64,000 nucleotides of DNA from Enoplosus armatus (GCF_043641665.1 NC_092191.1:19747501-19811500); one strand, 5' to 3'; counted from the stretch's first letter, positions 12,841-24,022 are shown. Numbers and translations: made by a program. Notes: generated from the letters alone by a model not told the origin.

Positions 12841-14225
12841 GTTGGGGCCCACCGAAAGGTCACAAGATAAATCTCAGAAATTGACTAGCAGGATAGAAAC
12901 GCAGAAATGATATCCTTAGGCAACAAAAATTATCTTTATTTTTTCAGATTTATATAACAGAAGCAGAGCGGGGAAATTACTCTTTGGCTAACTCGTAGAC
13001 AGTGATTGCTTGGTTTTAAGAGGTCACAAGCCAAAACGTTAGGAACTAATAAGCCTGAGGATAATTACAACATAATCTTTAAAATACAGGTGGGGAATAT
13101 TCACTTTTACGGACGTGCTGTATGTCCTAAAATAGATGAAAATAAAGTATCCAGTGTCCACTCACTAATGGTCATTTGTCTGATTAACAAGACAAATTCA
13201 TTTTTTTGCGTTTATGCGGTATTGTTTCACACTGTGCAGACATTGCTGCTACCTGCCATGTCTAGCCGTCCTTGTAGTGTTTTACAGGCTTGATATCTTC
13301 TGAATATCCTTGAAGTTCCAACAGGGGACCCTCCCCCCTGTAATTCTGTATGCATGTGAGAGCAATGGACAGGTGAGAAGATGAGCCCTCTGGCTTGAAG
13401 GCCATCCGGCTCTCAACCTTTTCCGCCAATGACAGGCCCCGCTTGTGATAAATTCCCCCCTTATTTCCTTGTCACATTTGAATCCTGTTGGGATATTTCA
13501 CTATGTCCACCTGAGCCCTCATTCATCTGCTGCCGCCGCCATCGAACCATTTCACCCAGGGTTATATTGCCATGTGCATGTTTTATGCATGATTTATGTG
13601 GGCTGTGTTCTCTGACTTCCATCACTTAGACCTGGGTCACCAGAGGAGACCAGATTAATATGGGCACCCTCAAACCAAAGCTTTCATGCCTTTGTCCAGT
13701 GATCTCAAGGAGGTCAAGTGTATGGTACATTATTAATATTCAATGAGTTACAAGCTGCTGTATATGTAGATCTGATGGAGATATTAATATTTGAATATAC
13801 TAATAAAGTGGGACAGTGAAGTCTTTGGCAGTTAGAGTGTTTCAGTTGCCACTCCAGCATTGCAGAGTGCCTCTATCATGTCCAATCATTTAACATTTGA
13901 CCACAGTGCCTGCAGAGCTTGCTGAGATATTAGCATGGCCATGCATTATGCAACGTTGTGCCAACTACAACCTTCATGTGTAAACAAATTCATCTATTTA
14001 AAAAGTGAGTTTTCAATCAGTTGCAAGGTGACCTTTCCCTCATCCTTCAGCTGGGTGACGGATTTCGAATACATTGCAGTTTAATATTGTGACAATGTGC
14101 ATTATGGAGCCTCAACAAGCCGCCTGAACTAAGAAAAATATACTGCTGTATTTTCTGCACATACCCTTAACTAATTACTGGAGAGCCAGTCAAAGAGAAA
14201 TAAAAGCAAATAAGACACCTTTATG
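12841..14225. other. Non-coding stretch
   Basis: Short frames only. The part at 13400-13640 is less AT-rich, without repeats, and might be a conserved non-coding element; this cannot be decided without comparison. Confidence 0.5.
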
Positions 14226-14592
14226 TAAAACTGGATTTAGAAAGAATAATTCTACCTACATGGCGCTTTTACACGCAGCTACTAACGATATAAAAGTTGC
14301 ACTTCTCATTTTTTTTAGATCTCTCTGAAGCAATCGACTCGTTAATCATGATATTTAGTTAGCCAAATTAAAACGCTATGGTTTCCAAGGTGATACACTA
14401 CAGCGGTTAAGTAGTTACATGAGTGAAAGAGAGCAATATGTGTTAATAAATGCCTCAAACACAGTTCACATAACATGTTCTGCTCTACAAGCATCTGTTT
14501 TAGGAGCCTTATTATTGCTTATTTACATTCATCATTTGTCATTAGTTTGTACATTTTCTTTTCCCGTCTTGTTTGCTGATGATACAACATGA
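14226..14592 (+). mobile_element. LINE reverse transcriptase relic
   Basis: In changing frames: RKNNSTYMALL, DLSEAIDSL, KLKRYGFQG, LSSYMSEREQYVLINA, SALQASVLGALLLLIYIHHL and finally VLFADDT. FADD is the catalytic reverse-transcriptase box and QASVLG stands for the QGSVLGP motif. Frameshifts and stops show an old dead copy. It lies about 400 bp upstream of the coiled-coil gene but shares no sequence with it. Confidence 0.75.
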
Positions 14593-14874
14593 TTTTATCA
14601 CATACTGACTTACACATGGTTTCAACTCAATAAGCTCTAATTAGATATGAAAAAGTCAAATTTCATAATATGTGCGTCTGTGTGTATGTGGGGGGGGGGC
14701 GTTTTTGCATCAAAAAGATTTACAAGATTGGCAGCTCTCTCAAACTCTAACAAGATTCATGTGCATTGATTCTCAGAGCATACTGAAGCACGTGGTTGCC
14801 ATGGTAAACATTTGAAAATAAACAAAAAGCATCAAAGGACAAACCTTGCATTCTATTCCTGTGATACCGACACA

Positions 14875-14887
14875 TTCTAGAATCTTC
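14875..14887 (+). promoter_or_regulatory. Perfect three-unit heat-shock element
   Basis: TTCTAGAATCTTC has three alternating nTTCn/nGAAn units in perfect spacing, the minimal binding site for an HSF1 trimer. It ends 98 bp before the start codon of the intronless coiled-coil gene, a typical promoter position. No clear TATA box is seen. One such site would be expected about every 100-130 kb by chance, so its position is what makes it notable. Confidence 0.5.
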
Positions 14888-14985
14888 AGTCCGTAAGAAT
14901 CCTACAAGGCTCAGTCAGAGCGCTCACAAACACAAACACACAGACAGGAGACGACAGAGCGAACAGAAAGCATCAAGTTTTCTCG

Positions 14986-16293
14986 ATGGAGGAAATCAAA
15001 GACAAACTGAGAAAAAAAGGCAAGAACAAGGAGAAGAAACACTTTGTCCAGCCAACAGAGGAGATGTCAGTCAACTTTGGTTCCTGGAACGAAAGGATTT
15101 CCGCTCTCCGCAGGCAGAACCAGATAGCTATGTCTCGACATACATATCTTCCACAGACTGCTGAACATCGGCAGTCTGTCAAGGCCCCAGCCCGCCAGGG
15201 CACTCAGTCAGAGACAGTGCCCAACATTCACATCCTCCAAAGGAAACCTGAGGATAAACCACAGCACGCTCCTGCGCCCAAAGAGGCTCCACAGCAGGCT
15301 GCTGCCGTTGAACTGACAAGGGGCCCTGTCCACAGGACAAACCTTTGGACACCACCACCTCCGTACCGTACTCCTCTGAGAGGACACTCAGGTGCCGCAG
15401 AGGACAGCGCCTTTAAACGGGGACCTGCCAAACAGAAAGGGCTTTGGACAGCACCACGCCACCACACCCCTCAGCGTGCACCTGCCAAACCACAGCAGGC
15501 CGCCAGGGTCAAGGCCTGTGATGGGGTTGAGGCTTCGCCCCAGCAGGCAACGATTCACGTCCCTGATCTCCAGCTTCAGCAGCTCGGGAACAGAGAGACT
15601 GAACAGACCACCGGACTCAAGAGGGAGAACGAGGCTTTAGCAGCTCTGGTGGAACAGTTAAAGAAAACACCAGCCAAGGCCTGTGACGGTGTAGAGGCTT
15701 CCCCCCAGCAGGCCACGATTTACGTCTCTGAGCTCGAGCTTCAGCAGCTCAGAGACAGAAGAACAGAGCAGACCACAAAGCTCAGGAGAGAGAATGAGGC
15801 TTTAGCGGCTGAGGTGGAGCAGTTAAAGACAACGCTCCAAACAAGCAATGCTCTCTATGAAGAGGCTATGCTGGAGAGGGTGAGCAAGATCACAGACCTG
15901 GAGCTTCAGCTTTTAGACAAGAAGAACACTGAAGCTGAGGCTCTCCAGAAGCTGACTCAGATGGAGAAAGATCTTCAGGGGCAAAAGGAGATCCAGAAAG
16001 AATTAGACGCGTGCCTGGCCCAGCAGACTGAGGACAACAACAAACTCAAGGCTGCACTGACCCTGACACAGAGTGAGCTGGACAGACAACAGCTGCAGTG
16101 GCAGGAGGAGAGATCCTGTCTCCTCCAGTCCCTCAGCGACATCCACCACACCCTGCAGGAGAAGAAAGCTCTGGACACGAGATGGGAAGGGATGGCGGAC
16201 AGGATTGTTGACCTCGAACAACAGCTGAATAGGGTCGACAAAAAACCTAAAAGACCCTCTCTGAGGAAAAGATTCCTCCAGTTATTCAAGTGA
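14986..16293 (+). CDS. Intronless coiled-coil protein, 435 residues, family not recognised
   Basis: One uninterrupted frame begins at ATGGAGG and ends at TGA; no other ORF in the window is as long. Residues 1-60 are basic and partly helical. Residues 60-175 are rich in Pro, Gln and Ala and probably disordered, with two related motifs, LWTPPPPYRTPLR (120-132) and LWTAPRHHTPQR (153-164). Two 55-residue repeats follow (176-230 and 231-285), each starting KACDGVEASPQQATI and running into a RENEALAA-VEQLK coiled coil. Heptad-like sequence continues to about residue 415. The protein ends in a basic, amphipathic tail (PKRPSLRKRFLQLFK) that could bind a membrane or an acidic partner. No catalytic motif is visible. 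The lack of introns and the repeats suggest a retrogene-derived or lineage-specific fish family. It is not a fragment of the neighbouring LINEs. A heat-shock element lies upstream and a 33-bp minisatellite follows the stop. Confidence 0.75.
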   Translation: MEEIKDKLRKKGKNKEKKHFVQPTEEMSVNFGSWNERISALRRQNQIAMSRHTYLPQTAEHRQSVKAPARQGTQSETVPNIHILQRKPEDKPQHAPAPKEAPQQAAAVELTRGPVHRTNLWTPPPPYRTPLRGHSGAAEDSAFKRGPAKQKGLWTAPRHHTPQRAPAKPQQAARVKACDGVEASPQQATIHVPDLQLQQLGNRETEQTTGLKRENEALAALVEQLKKTPAKACDGVEASPQQATIYVSELELQQLRDRRTEQTTKLRRENEALAAEVEQLKTTLQTSNALYEEAMLERVSKITDLELQLLDKKNTEAEALQKLTQMEKDLQGQKEIQKELDACLAQQTEDNNKLKAALTLTQSELDRQQLQWQEERSCLLQSLSDIHHTLQEKKALDTRWEGMADRIVDLEQQLNRVDKKPKRPSLRKRFLQLFK

Positions 16294-16367
16294 ACTGGAG
16301 GAGAACCTGCCGTCCTACTCATCCTACAAGCTAACACCCACCCGACTCCATACCCCTCACTCTCTCT

Positions 16368-16684
16368 ACCCCCCAACTCTGTCTACCTGTCTCTCTCTCT
16401 ACCCCCCAACTCTTTCTACCCCTCTCTCTCTCTACCCCCCAACTCTTTCTACCCCTCTCTCTCTCTACCCCCCTACTCTTTCTACCCCTCACTCTCTCTA
16501 CCCCCCAACTCTTTCTACCCCTCTCTCTCTCTACCCCCCTACTCTTTCTACCTCTCTCTCTCTCTACCCCCCAACTCTTTCTACCCCTCTCTCTCTCTAC
16601 CCCCCTACTCTTTCTACCCCTCTCTCTCTCTACCCCCCTACTCTTTCTACCCCTCTCTCTCTCTCTACCCCCCTACTCTTTCTA
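16368..16684 (+). repeat. 33-bp pyrimidine minisatellite after the coiled-coil gene
   Basis: About ten copies of a 33-bp unit made of (CT)4-5, ACCCCCC, a/tACTCTTTCT and ACCCCT. Unit starts are at 16368, 16401, 16434, 16467 and so on; the last unit is 2 bp longer. It begins about 75 bp after the stop codon, so it probably lies in the 3' UTR, giving a C/U-only RNA stretch. Confidence 0.9.
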
Positions 16685-16729
16685 CCTATCCCCTATTTTC
16701 CCATTCCAGCCATCTGTGGAGAGGAGATC

Positions 16730-16880
16730 TCTCTTTGAATTGCCTCTTCCAAGGTTTCTTCCCTTTTGGGGAGTTTTGCCTTGTCTTCTTAGAGAGCGTG
16801 GGCTGGACATATAATGTCTCAGAGGGCCTGTAAAGCCTCACATTGTATGTAACCTTTGAGCAATAACTCTTTCAATTTAC
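16730..16880 (+). repeat. Teleost retroelement-like 3' tail in the probable 3' UTR
   Basis: The blocks CTTCCAAGGTTTCTTCCCTT, GGGGAGTTTTGCCTTG and CTGTAAAGCCTCACATTGTA resemble a short motif common at the 3' ends of fish retroelements, as I remember them. It directly follows the minisatellite. A poly(A) signal, AATAAA, follows at 16942. Confidence 0.4.
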
Positions 16881-16941
16881 CTCAAATTTACCTAAACCAT
16901 AACCTTTCCTTCCCTTTATTCCAAATACTTAAAAAAATATA

Positions 16942-16947
16942 AATAAA
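16942..16947 (+). terminator. Candidate poly(A) signal of the coiled-coil gene
   Basis: AATAAA about 650 bp after the stop codon and downstream of the minisatellite. It lies in an A/T-rich stretch, so it may be chance; ATTAAA at about 17,020 is an alternative. Confidence 0.3.
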
Positions 16948-17498
16948 TAATAACAATCAATATAATTGTGTCTGTATCTGAATGCAAGTTTCTCTACTGT
17001 TAACACTATATTTTCAACATTAAAGACCTCATGACACAGAAAGTGTTGGAGAAAAGGTATAAGATCTGCATTTGCAGTTTTTACAATGGTTTTTCATCTG
17101 TTGGTGTGGTCGCACAGTTTAAACAGTGTTACAAATATTATATTTTTCCTTAATAATCAATCATTTAAATGTATCACATGTGGGAAAATGTGTTTTATCC
17201 ACATTTCCACATTGCTCAGCTGTGAGCGAGTGTGAGGGCAAATGATGAAGCTACCATGTATATTCCACTGTACTTGATGGCAACTTGGAGGCAGCAGGTA
17301 TAAACATGCAGAGAGGTCAGGAGGTGGAGGTCATCAAGCGGAGCCCCCAACAGGTTAATGTGACCGTGACTGCATGTGCTTTATACAATATGAAAAAGAT
17401 CTAGTTAAATAAATTGTATTTATCTGACAGAAAAGGAGCAAAGTGGACTTCCTGTCGATCCACAATTTAATGCACACGAGCTTTGCAGTGCCAGTTCC
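16948..17498. other. Spacer between the coiled-coil gene and the tandem duplication
   Basis: AT-rich; no frame, repeat or signal recognised. Confidence 0.6.
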
Positions 17499-18758
17499 AT
17501 GTCGTTAACCATGGAATCTACCGTCCTTGACCTGGAAAGGTGAAGGTCTATATCTTTATGGCAACAATTTCTGTACCATTAAAGCATCATTATTTCTGAA
17601 ATGGCAATAATTTGTTGGCCAAACATATCTTCATTTGGAATAATTCAGAACCATGGATGGCAAACATTTCTCCATCTATCCAATGCGAGTAGCAGGGTGC
17701 TCAATATTAGGTGAACAAAGACATAAAATAAAGAATCACGAGAACAAATTGAGTAATACATGTACATATAAACAATTTGTGAAACAACGGAAGAAATTAT
17801 AAAACTCAACTAATTATTATGAAATGTTATTTCATCGTTCATTTTCATAATAACAGAATAAAATAGACATTTTATTTCATAATTTCATAGTCTTTTGTTC
17901 CTCTGTTTCTATGTCATGATGCATTGTTGCATTCTAATAATTTCTTACATTATTTCTCAAATTGTTTTGTCTTTCATATATCTGAAAATGTATGCATGGG
18001 ATTATTTATTCATTCATTCATTTAATATTGAGAACTTTGGGATTCCATAGAGACTGAGACACAAAACGACTACAAAGACATGCAAAACGACTACAGAGAG
18101 ACAAAATGACTACAAAGAGATGCAAAATGACTACAAAGAGAGGCAAAATGACTACAAAAAGTCAATAAACGGGCAGAGAGAGACACAAAACAACCTCAAA
18201 AACGCCATTCAGTCTGGGTGTCTTGCTCCTATGTAGGAGGGGTGGGGGGCCTTTGACATGTCTGTGTCCGGGGGTCCTTTCTTTCACAATCTGTCCATGG
18301 CTGTAGGCTATTTGGAGTTACAAATATCAGCTATTTATTGTTATATATATTACACATTAGAATATTTAAAGTTGTATATTTGGCATTCATTTATTACAGT
18401 GAAAAAACAACGTAACTATGAATAATGTACAGTTCAGCGCCAAGAACCAGAGCTTCGAGTCTGAACACATTTTCACTCATCTTACAAATGTGCACCCCTT
18501 CTTTAAAACCACTCTTTTTATAAATGCAATAAGAGATGAAGCGTCTGGACACAGATTGGCAGAATTAGACTTTTAGGTACATCGCCTCTATAAAACATCT
18601 CTTACATCAGCATTTGAGGTTTTTCATCCTCATCACACAGTGGCTTCTTGAAGACTTGAAAACCTCATGATATCAAAGCAGCGTTGAGTCTGGCTTCACA
18701 GGAGCCACTGTGCACCCTCATTAGACAGATGTTGCTGCCAGAGGGGACTGTGGTATCT
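17499..18758 (+). repeat. 1,260-bp tandem duplication, first copy
   Basis: Begins ATGTCGTTAACC and ends GGGGACTGTGGTATCT. Line-by-line comparison with 18759-20018 shows no difference. It has no coding potential. It contains a degenerate minisatellite (18056-18190) based on ACAAAAYGACTACAAAGAG and AT-rich sequence. Confidence 0.97.
18056..18190 (+). repeat. ACAAAAYGACTACAAAGAG minisatellite (repeated at 19316-19450)
   Basis: About five degenerate units of roughly 20 bp (ACAAAACGACTACAAAGACA, CAAAATGACTACAAAGAGAT and so on). I recall this repeat type as frequent in fish genomes. It is present in both copies of the 1,260-bp duplication. Confidence 0.85.
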
Positions 18759-20018
18759 ATGTCGTTAACCATGGAATCTACCGTCCTTGACCTGGAAAGG
18801 TGAAGGTCTATATCTTTATGGCAACAATTTCTGTACCATTAAAGCATCATTATTTCTGAAATGGCAATAATTTGTTGGCCAAACATATCTTCATTTGGAA
18901 TAATTCAGAACCATGGATGGCAAACATTTCTCCATCTATCCAATGCGAGTAGCAGGGTGCTCAATATTAGGTGAACAAAGACATAAAATAAAGAATCACG
19001 AGAACAAATTGAGTAATACATGTACATATAAACAATTTGTGAAACAACGGAAGAAATTATAAAACTCAACTAATTATTATGAAATGTTATTTCATCGTTC
19101 ATTTTCATAATAACAGAATAAAATAGACATTTTATTTCATAATTTCATAGTCTTTTGTTCCTCTGTTTCTATGTCATGATGCATTGTTGCATTCTAATAA
19201 TTTCTTACATTATTTCTCAAATTGTTTTGTCTTTCATATATCTGAAAATGTATGCATGGGATTATTTATTCATTCATTCATTTAATATTGAGAACTTTGG
19301 GATTCCATAGAGACTGAGACACAAAACGACTACAAAGACATGCAAAACGACTACAGAGAGACAAAATGACTACAAAGAGATGCAAAATGACTACAAAGAG
19401 AGGCAAAATGACTACAAAAAGTCAATAAACGGGCAGAGAGAGACACAAAACAACCTCAAAAACGCCATTCAGTCTGGGTGTCTTGCTCCTATGTAGGAGG
19501 GGTGGGGGGCCTTTGACATGTCTGTGTCCGGGGGTCCTTTCTTTCACAATCTGTCCATGGCTGTAGGCTATTTGGAGTTACAAATATCAGCTATTTATTG
19601 TTATATATATTACACATTAGAATATTTAAAGTTGTATATTTGGCATTCATTTATTACAGTGAAAAAACAACGTAACTATGAATAATGTACAGTTCAGCGC
19701 CAAGAACCAGAGCTTCGAGTCTGAACACATTTTCACTCATCTTACAAATGTGCACCCCTTCTTTAAAACCACTCTTTTTATAAATGCAATAAGAGATGAA
19801 GCGTCTGGACACAGATTGGCAGAATTAGACTTTTAGGTACATCGCCTCTATAAAACATCTCTTACATCAGCATTTGAGGTTTTTCATCCTCATCACACAG
19901 TGGCTTCTTGAAGACTTGAAAACCTCATGATATCAAAGCAGCGTTGAGTCTGGCTTCACAGGAGCCACTGTGCACCCTCATTAGACAGATGTTGCTGCCA
20001 GAGGGGACTGTGGTATCT
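18759..20018 (+). repeat. 1,260-bp tandem duplication, second copy
   Basis: A direct, immediately adjacent, apparently identical copy of 17499-18758. It is followed by unique sequence starting GGGGTAAACTG. Confidence 0.97.
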
Positions 20019-21602
20019 GGGGTAAACTGTTAGTGGTGTCCTTGCTTTCCTTTCACAGGAACAGATGTCAGAGGGGGCTAGACTGCCTTATTATTCCATC
20101 TGAGGTTTCCATCCTTTCATTTTCCTTGTTGTCTTCATATTCAATAGATTTTGTGTCTAGTGCTCCCTGACACTGGCGCTGAAACGACTGGAATAACCCT
20201 GCATACCAGGCAGAATGATGTGTCACAAGACAGCCGTACTAGGTTGATGAATAAATCAAAACGTGCATGTCGCAATGGCGTGTCATTAGCTGGGAAAGTA
20301 ATTACGGAGCTAAATACTGTTACCTTGTGCACGCCATTTATTTTACATAGCTGGTAGGGATCTTAGGTCATTAAAAGTATGTTGCTTTTTTAGTTTTTTT
20401 AGAGAAAGGAATTTTAAACAGGAAGATAAGAAGGAGATCCTTTTGTAAAAGTTACTCAAAGACACTAGCACAGCCAATTCAAGCGTTGGCAGGTAGAAGC
20501 GCACCTAGTATAATTGGATCCCACAACACATTTTCCTGTTTTCTTCCCCTTCTCCCTTACCGTGACATCCTTCATCTCGCATTCCTTTTGTAAATATTTT
20601 CCCCACTTGATCCGCCGCTCATTGAACTGTGCTCCCTATCTTTGTCTTTCTCTCTGTCGATCTCTGCCTTTGTTTTATGCCCAGGGAAAGCTTGGTGTTG
20701 CTTATCGGGCAGAAAGAGAATCCAGGCCCATTCAGACTGGCAAGCGTTAAATATAAGGATTAGCTACTAATAGACTTATCTTTGTGGAGAAAAAAAATAA
20801 ATCTTTTTTCTTTCAAGTAACATCCTTTTTTTTTTTTTTTTCTATCAAAAAAATCAGGTGAAGTAATCTCAAGCCTTGAGGTTACATCACCTGTCAGTCT
20901 GTCAGCTTGTTTTTGATGGACTGGATTTTATCCTCAAACCATAATTGACACAAATATAAAATCCAATCCAAGTCATGACAATACGGTGCTGTAGTTTGAC
21001 AAACCAAACACTCTCCAACCTCGCAGAGACTGAGGTAAACTAAACACTATAAAAAGATTGTACACCTACAATGGAATTGTGCTGATGTTATTGTTCTAAA
21101 ATGTTTTCCGTGAGTCATCCCAGTCCACTGGAGACCATCCCACTTTGAGTACTCGCACTTTGTTTGTTTTCCTTCGCTCCAAACTATTACGGAAACTTTT
21201 TACTTCACCAAAAGCTGCAAAGTCACAAATAACCCTGGGCTTCAAGAGGACTCTCATGTAGTGTGAGAGTTAGTGACTTGTTGTCCCTCCAGGTTAGAGA
21301 TTTCTGTCACTTTGGACACGTCAGAGCAAATGCGATGCCAGTTGATGCAATTCCGTCTGAGGATTAAGGTATTTTCTGGGCTCTTCTTCTCTGGTTCTCA
21401 CACTGGTTCGCCCGTGTTTTCATGTTTCTTTCCTGCAGCCTGTTAACCTTATCCAGCAACACCTGTGTTTTCTTGTAGGGTGTGAATTTTTGGATGCCAA
21501 AATAAACAGAATTAATTGGGTAAATTCTGCAGAGTTCCCTGAAAGAAATCGTTTTTTTAGCAAATGTCAGTACAACTTTAATGTCTGTGTGCGTGCGGAG
21601 CT
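20019..21602. other. Non-coding stretch
   Basis: AT-rich with poly-T runs; no coding signal recognised. Confidence 0.6.
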
Positions 21603-22077
21603 TAGACTGTATATAAAGATGGACGACGTGTCTCCACTTCCTCCCACTGCACAAAAATGAAGCCAAAATATCCCGGATACGGCCGCTGCCATTTGTAGCC
21701 ACAGTCTGCCCAGTAGCAATCGGGGGGTGGAGCCGCCATATTGAGGCCGACCCGGTCGAGAGCACACCACAGTCAATCACAGCTGTCAATCATGACATCA
21801 CGCCCCCTTTTATATTAAAACCAAACATATCAGAAAAAATGAACACTTGAAACAAACATCAGCACAATAAGAACTACTTAAAACTACAGAAACCATCTTT
21901 GTGAAAAATGTATTTGACGTGTACTTAGACTTTTTAGTTTGGCCCATGTCCCATCCGCTAACATGGAGTGGGCGGGGGTTTATGACCTATACTGCAACCA
22001 GCCACCAGGGGGCAGTGGAGATATTTTGGCTTCAGTTTTGGGGAGCTGTTACGTCATCCATGTTCATATATAGTCTA
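21603..22077. mobile_element. MITE-like element with long inverted ends, about 475 bp
   Basis: The left tip AGACTGTATATAAAGATGGA and right tip (read inward) AGACTATATATGAACATGGA match at 22 of the first 26 bases. A second shared block, TGAAGCCAAAATATC, lies further inward on both sides. The inside holds no open frame. I recall this sequence as an abundant non-autonomous repeat in spiny-rayed fish. Confidence 0.75.
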
Positions 22078-22082
22078 TGGTT

Positions 22083-22470
22083 CGGAGTTAGAGCCAGGAG
22101 GCGATTAGCATAGCTTAGCATAACGACTGGAGGCACAGGGTAACTCGTCACTATGAGGTCGCCAGACAACCAGGGGGGGCTGTTCAGGTTGGGTTGATAA
22201 AGTGTTATTTGTCAAGAAATGTACAAACGATACATTGTGTTAACCAGAGAGCTTTAGAGGTGTTGATAGCCATATCTTTGGACAGAGCCCGGCTAACTCC
22301 CCTGGCTTGCAGTCTTTAGGCTAACCACCTCCTGGCTTCAGCTCTACACTTAAAAGGTCATGATATGTCAATGTTAAAATATCAGTTATTGCAGGTGACA
22401 TGGGTGGCATCAATCCTCTCATCTCACTCTCAGCAAGAAAAGCCAACATTGCCAAAAAACTATTCTTTCA
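22083..22470. repeat. Partial, diverged copy of the 7399-8561 element
   Basis: Shares GATTAGCATAGCTTAGCATA-type sequence, the GGACAGAGCCCGGCTAACTC block and the end block CTCATCTCACTCTCAGCAAG. It is adjacent to the 475-bp MITE, so the two elements are nested or side by side. Confidence 0.5.
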
Positions 22471-24020
22471 ATGCCCCACACTGTAAAATTAACACTTATG
22501 GGAGAGAGTGAGTATATTTGAATATATATTCACATAATACAGAATAATATATATTCTCACATATTCACATACCACACTGCAAATCCAGTGCAGGATGCAG
22601 TGCAGTTGTATTTTAAGACCAGCACCTTGGCTTTGTCTGTGTTTGCTACAGCCAGATGGAAGGATGGTGAGGTGGCTCAAGAGATCATCTTGAAAAAAAA
22701 CATTAAAATCTCTACCAGTTGTTGCATTGGCAATATGATGAAAACCATTGGTTATACAGTGTATGAAAGAAATAACTAATTACACTAAACTACTGTGTAG
22801 TTTTGACATATGACCATGTAGCACATATGTCATAAGCTGGTGAAACATTGCAGCTGGAGTGGTTCATTCTTAGTTTGGTGACTTTCTCACTAGTCAAATA
22901 GTTTAGTAGAACAATATTAGCAAGCGCACTCCCAATGTGCTTGTTTTGTTTGCCAAATAGACCAATTAAACACTATAATATACTGAGGCAAATGTACAAT
23001 TTGCTGTTGGTCCATGTAGAGTATGTTTTGTTTCCATGGTAACATCCTGAATATGCTGCGTGCTGATGTCTGCACCAGGGATATTGATGAATAGCATATG
23101 AGGAGGCTTTAAAAACAACACATCCTAGCTCTGACCTTAAACAGACTGGGGCTTGTCCAAACATCATCAGCAAAGAGCGGGTCAGGCTGCAGGATGAGCC
23201 GGCGTCAGTTCCACAGGACAGTTTCAGATTTGCTGTACCCGGACTGATTGTTTGGGCAGCATTTGCATTTGAGCACATTTTGGCACTTGTGCGACAGAGC
23301 GGAACCGTTTGGCACCTCTTTGTATGTATATTTACTTCCTCCCCATCCGTCGCTTTCCTCCTCCTCGCGCACTCTTCTCTCCCCCTGAATGTTGGCCGAC
23401 AAGAAAACAGATGTAGGAAAAAGCAATGAGTGCAGGACCACCGGCTCACACCTGCACACATTATTTAGAGAGGCTGCAAATCAACCACATACTCTGGACC
23501 ATTCAACGGAAGGTAAAATGCCTGCCACTAAATAATAAGCTGCCAACAACAACTAAGATATAAAAACCCAAGTCCCCTCGTACTGTAACAGTAAAGAAGG
23601 TACATGTTTCAAACTCCAGAGAATAAATATCTCAACTCACAGAACAAAGGCCTGATCGGGGCCTAAGTGTAAATAACTCTATTCTTAGTGACGGAGTTGC
23701 AGCTGAATTGAATCCACAGGTTCAAAGAGCCTCTGCAAATATTTGTCTGTCACAGAAAAGTTTGGTGCATTAGTAATCTCCCGGGAACGAGATAACTTTC
23801 TGTCTGGTATCTGGCACGTAGTTTGTTGCTTCAGCTTTCTGTGAGATTGCGGCTGCTGAAGGAAACAGTGAGCGGGTGCCAAGGGGTCAGACACACACAC
23901 ACACACACTGGTAATGTATCACACACCGGCTAGACATTGTTCAGCAACATGGAAAGGTCAGACCAGGTCAGAGTAACAAGAAGTTGCTGCATTATTTGCT
24001 ATGGCTGATAACCAAAGTAT

Positions 24021-24022
<2 letters not shown>

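Noticed and set aside
15228..15467. Minus-strand frame opposite the proline-rich part of the coiled-coil gene
   Set aside because: Antisense shadow; no start context or splice support.
15975..16376. 133-codon minus-strand frame opposite the coiled-coil gene
   Set aside because: Antisense shadow of the Glu/Gln/Leu-rich coding sequence; the sense frame is longer and has coherent heptads.
17499..20018. CRISPR-like array in the duplicated region
   Set aside because: The ~20-bp units are degenerate head-to-tail minisatellite copies without unique spacers, in a vertebrate context.
22973..23461. 162-codon minus-strand frame
   Set aside because: No recognisable domain, irregular composition, no splice-site support; such lengths are expected by chance in 64 kb.
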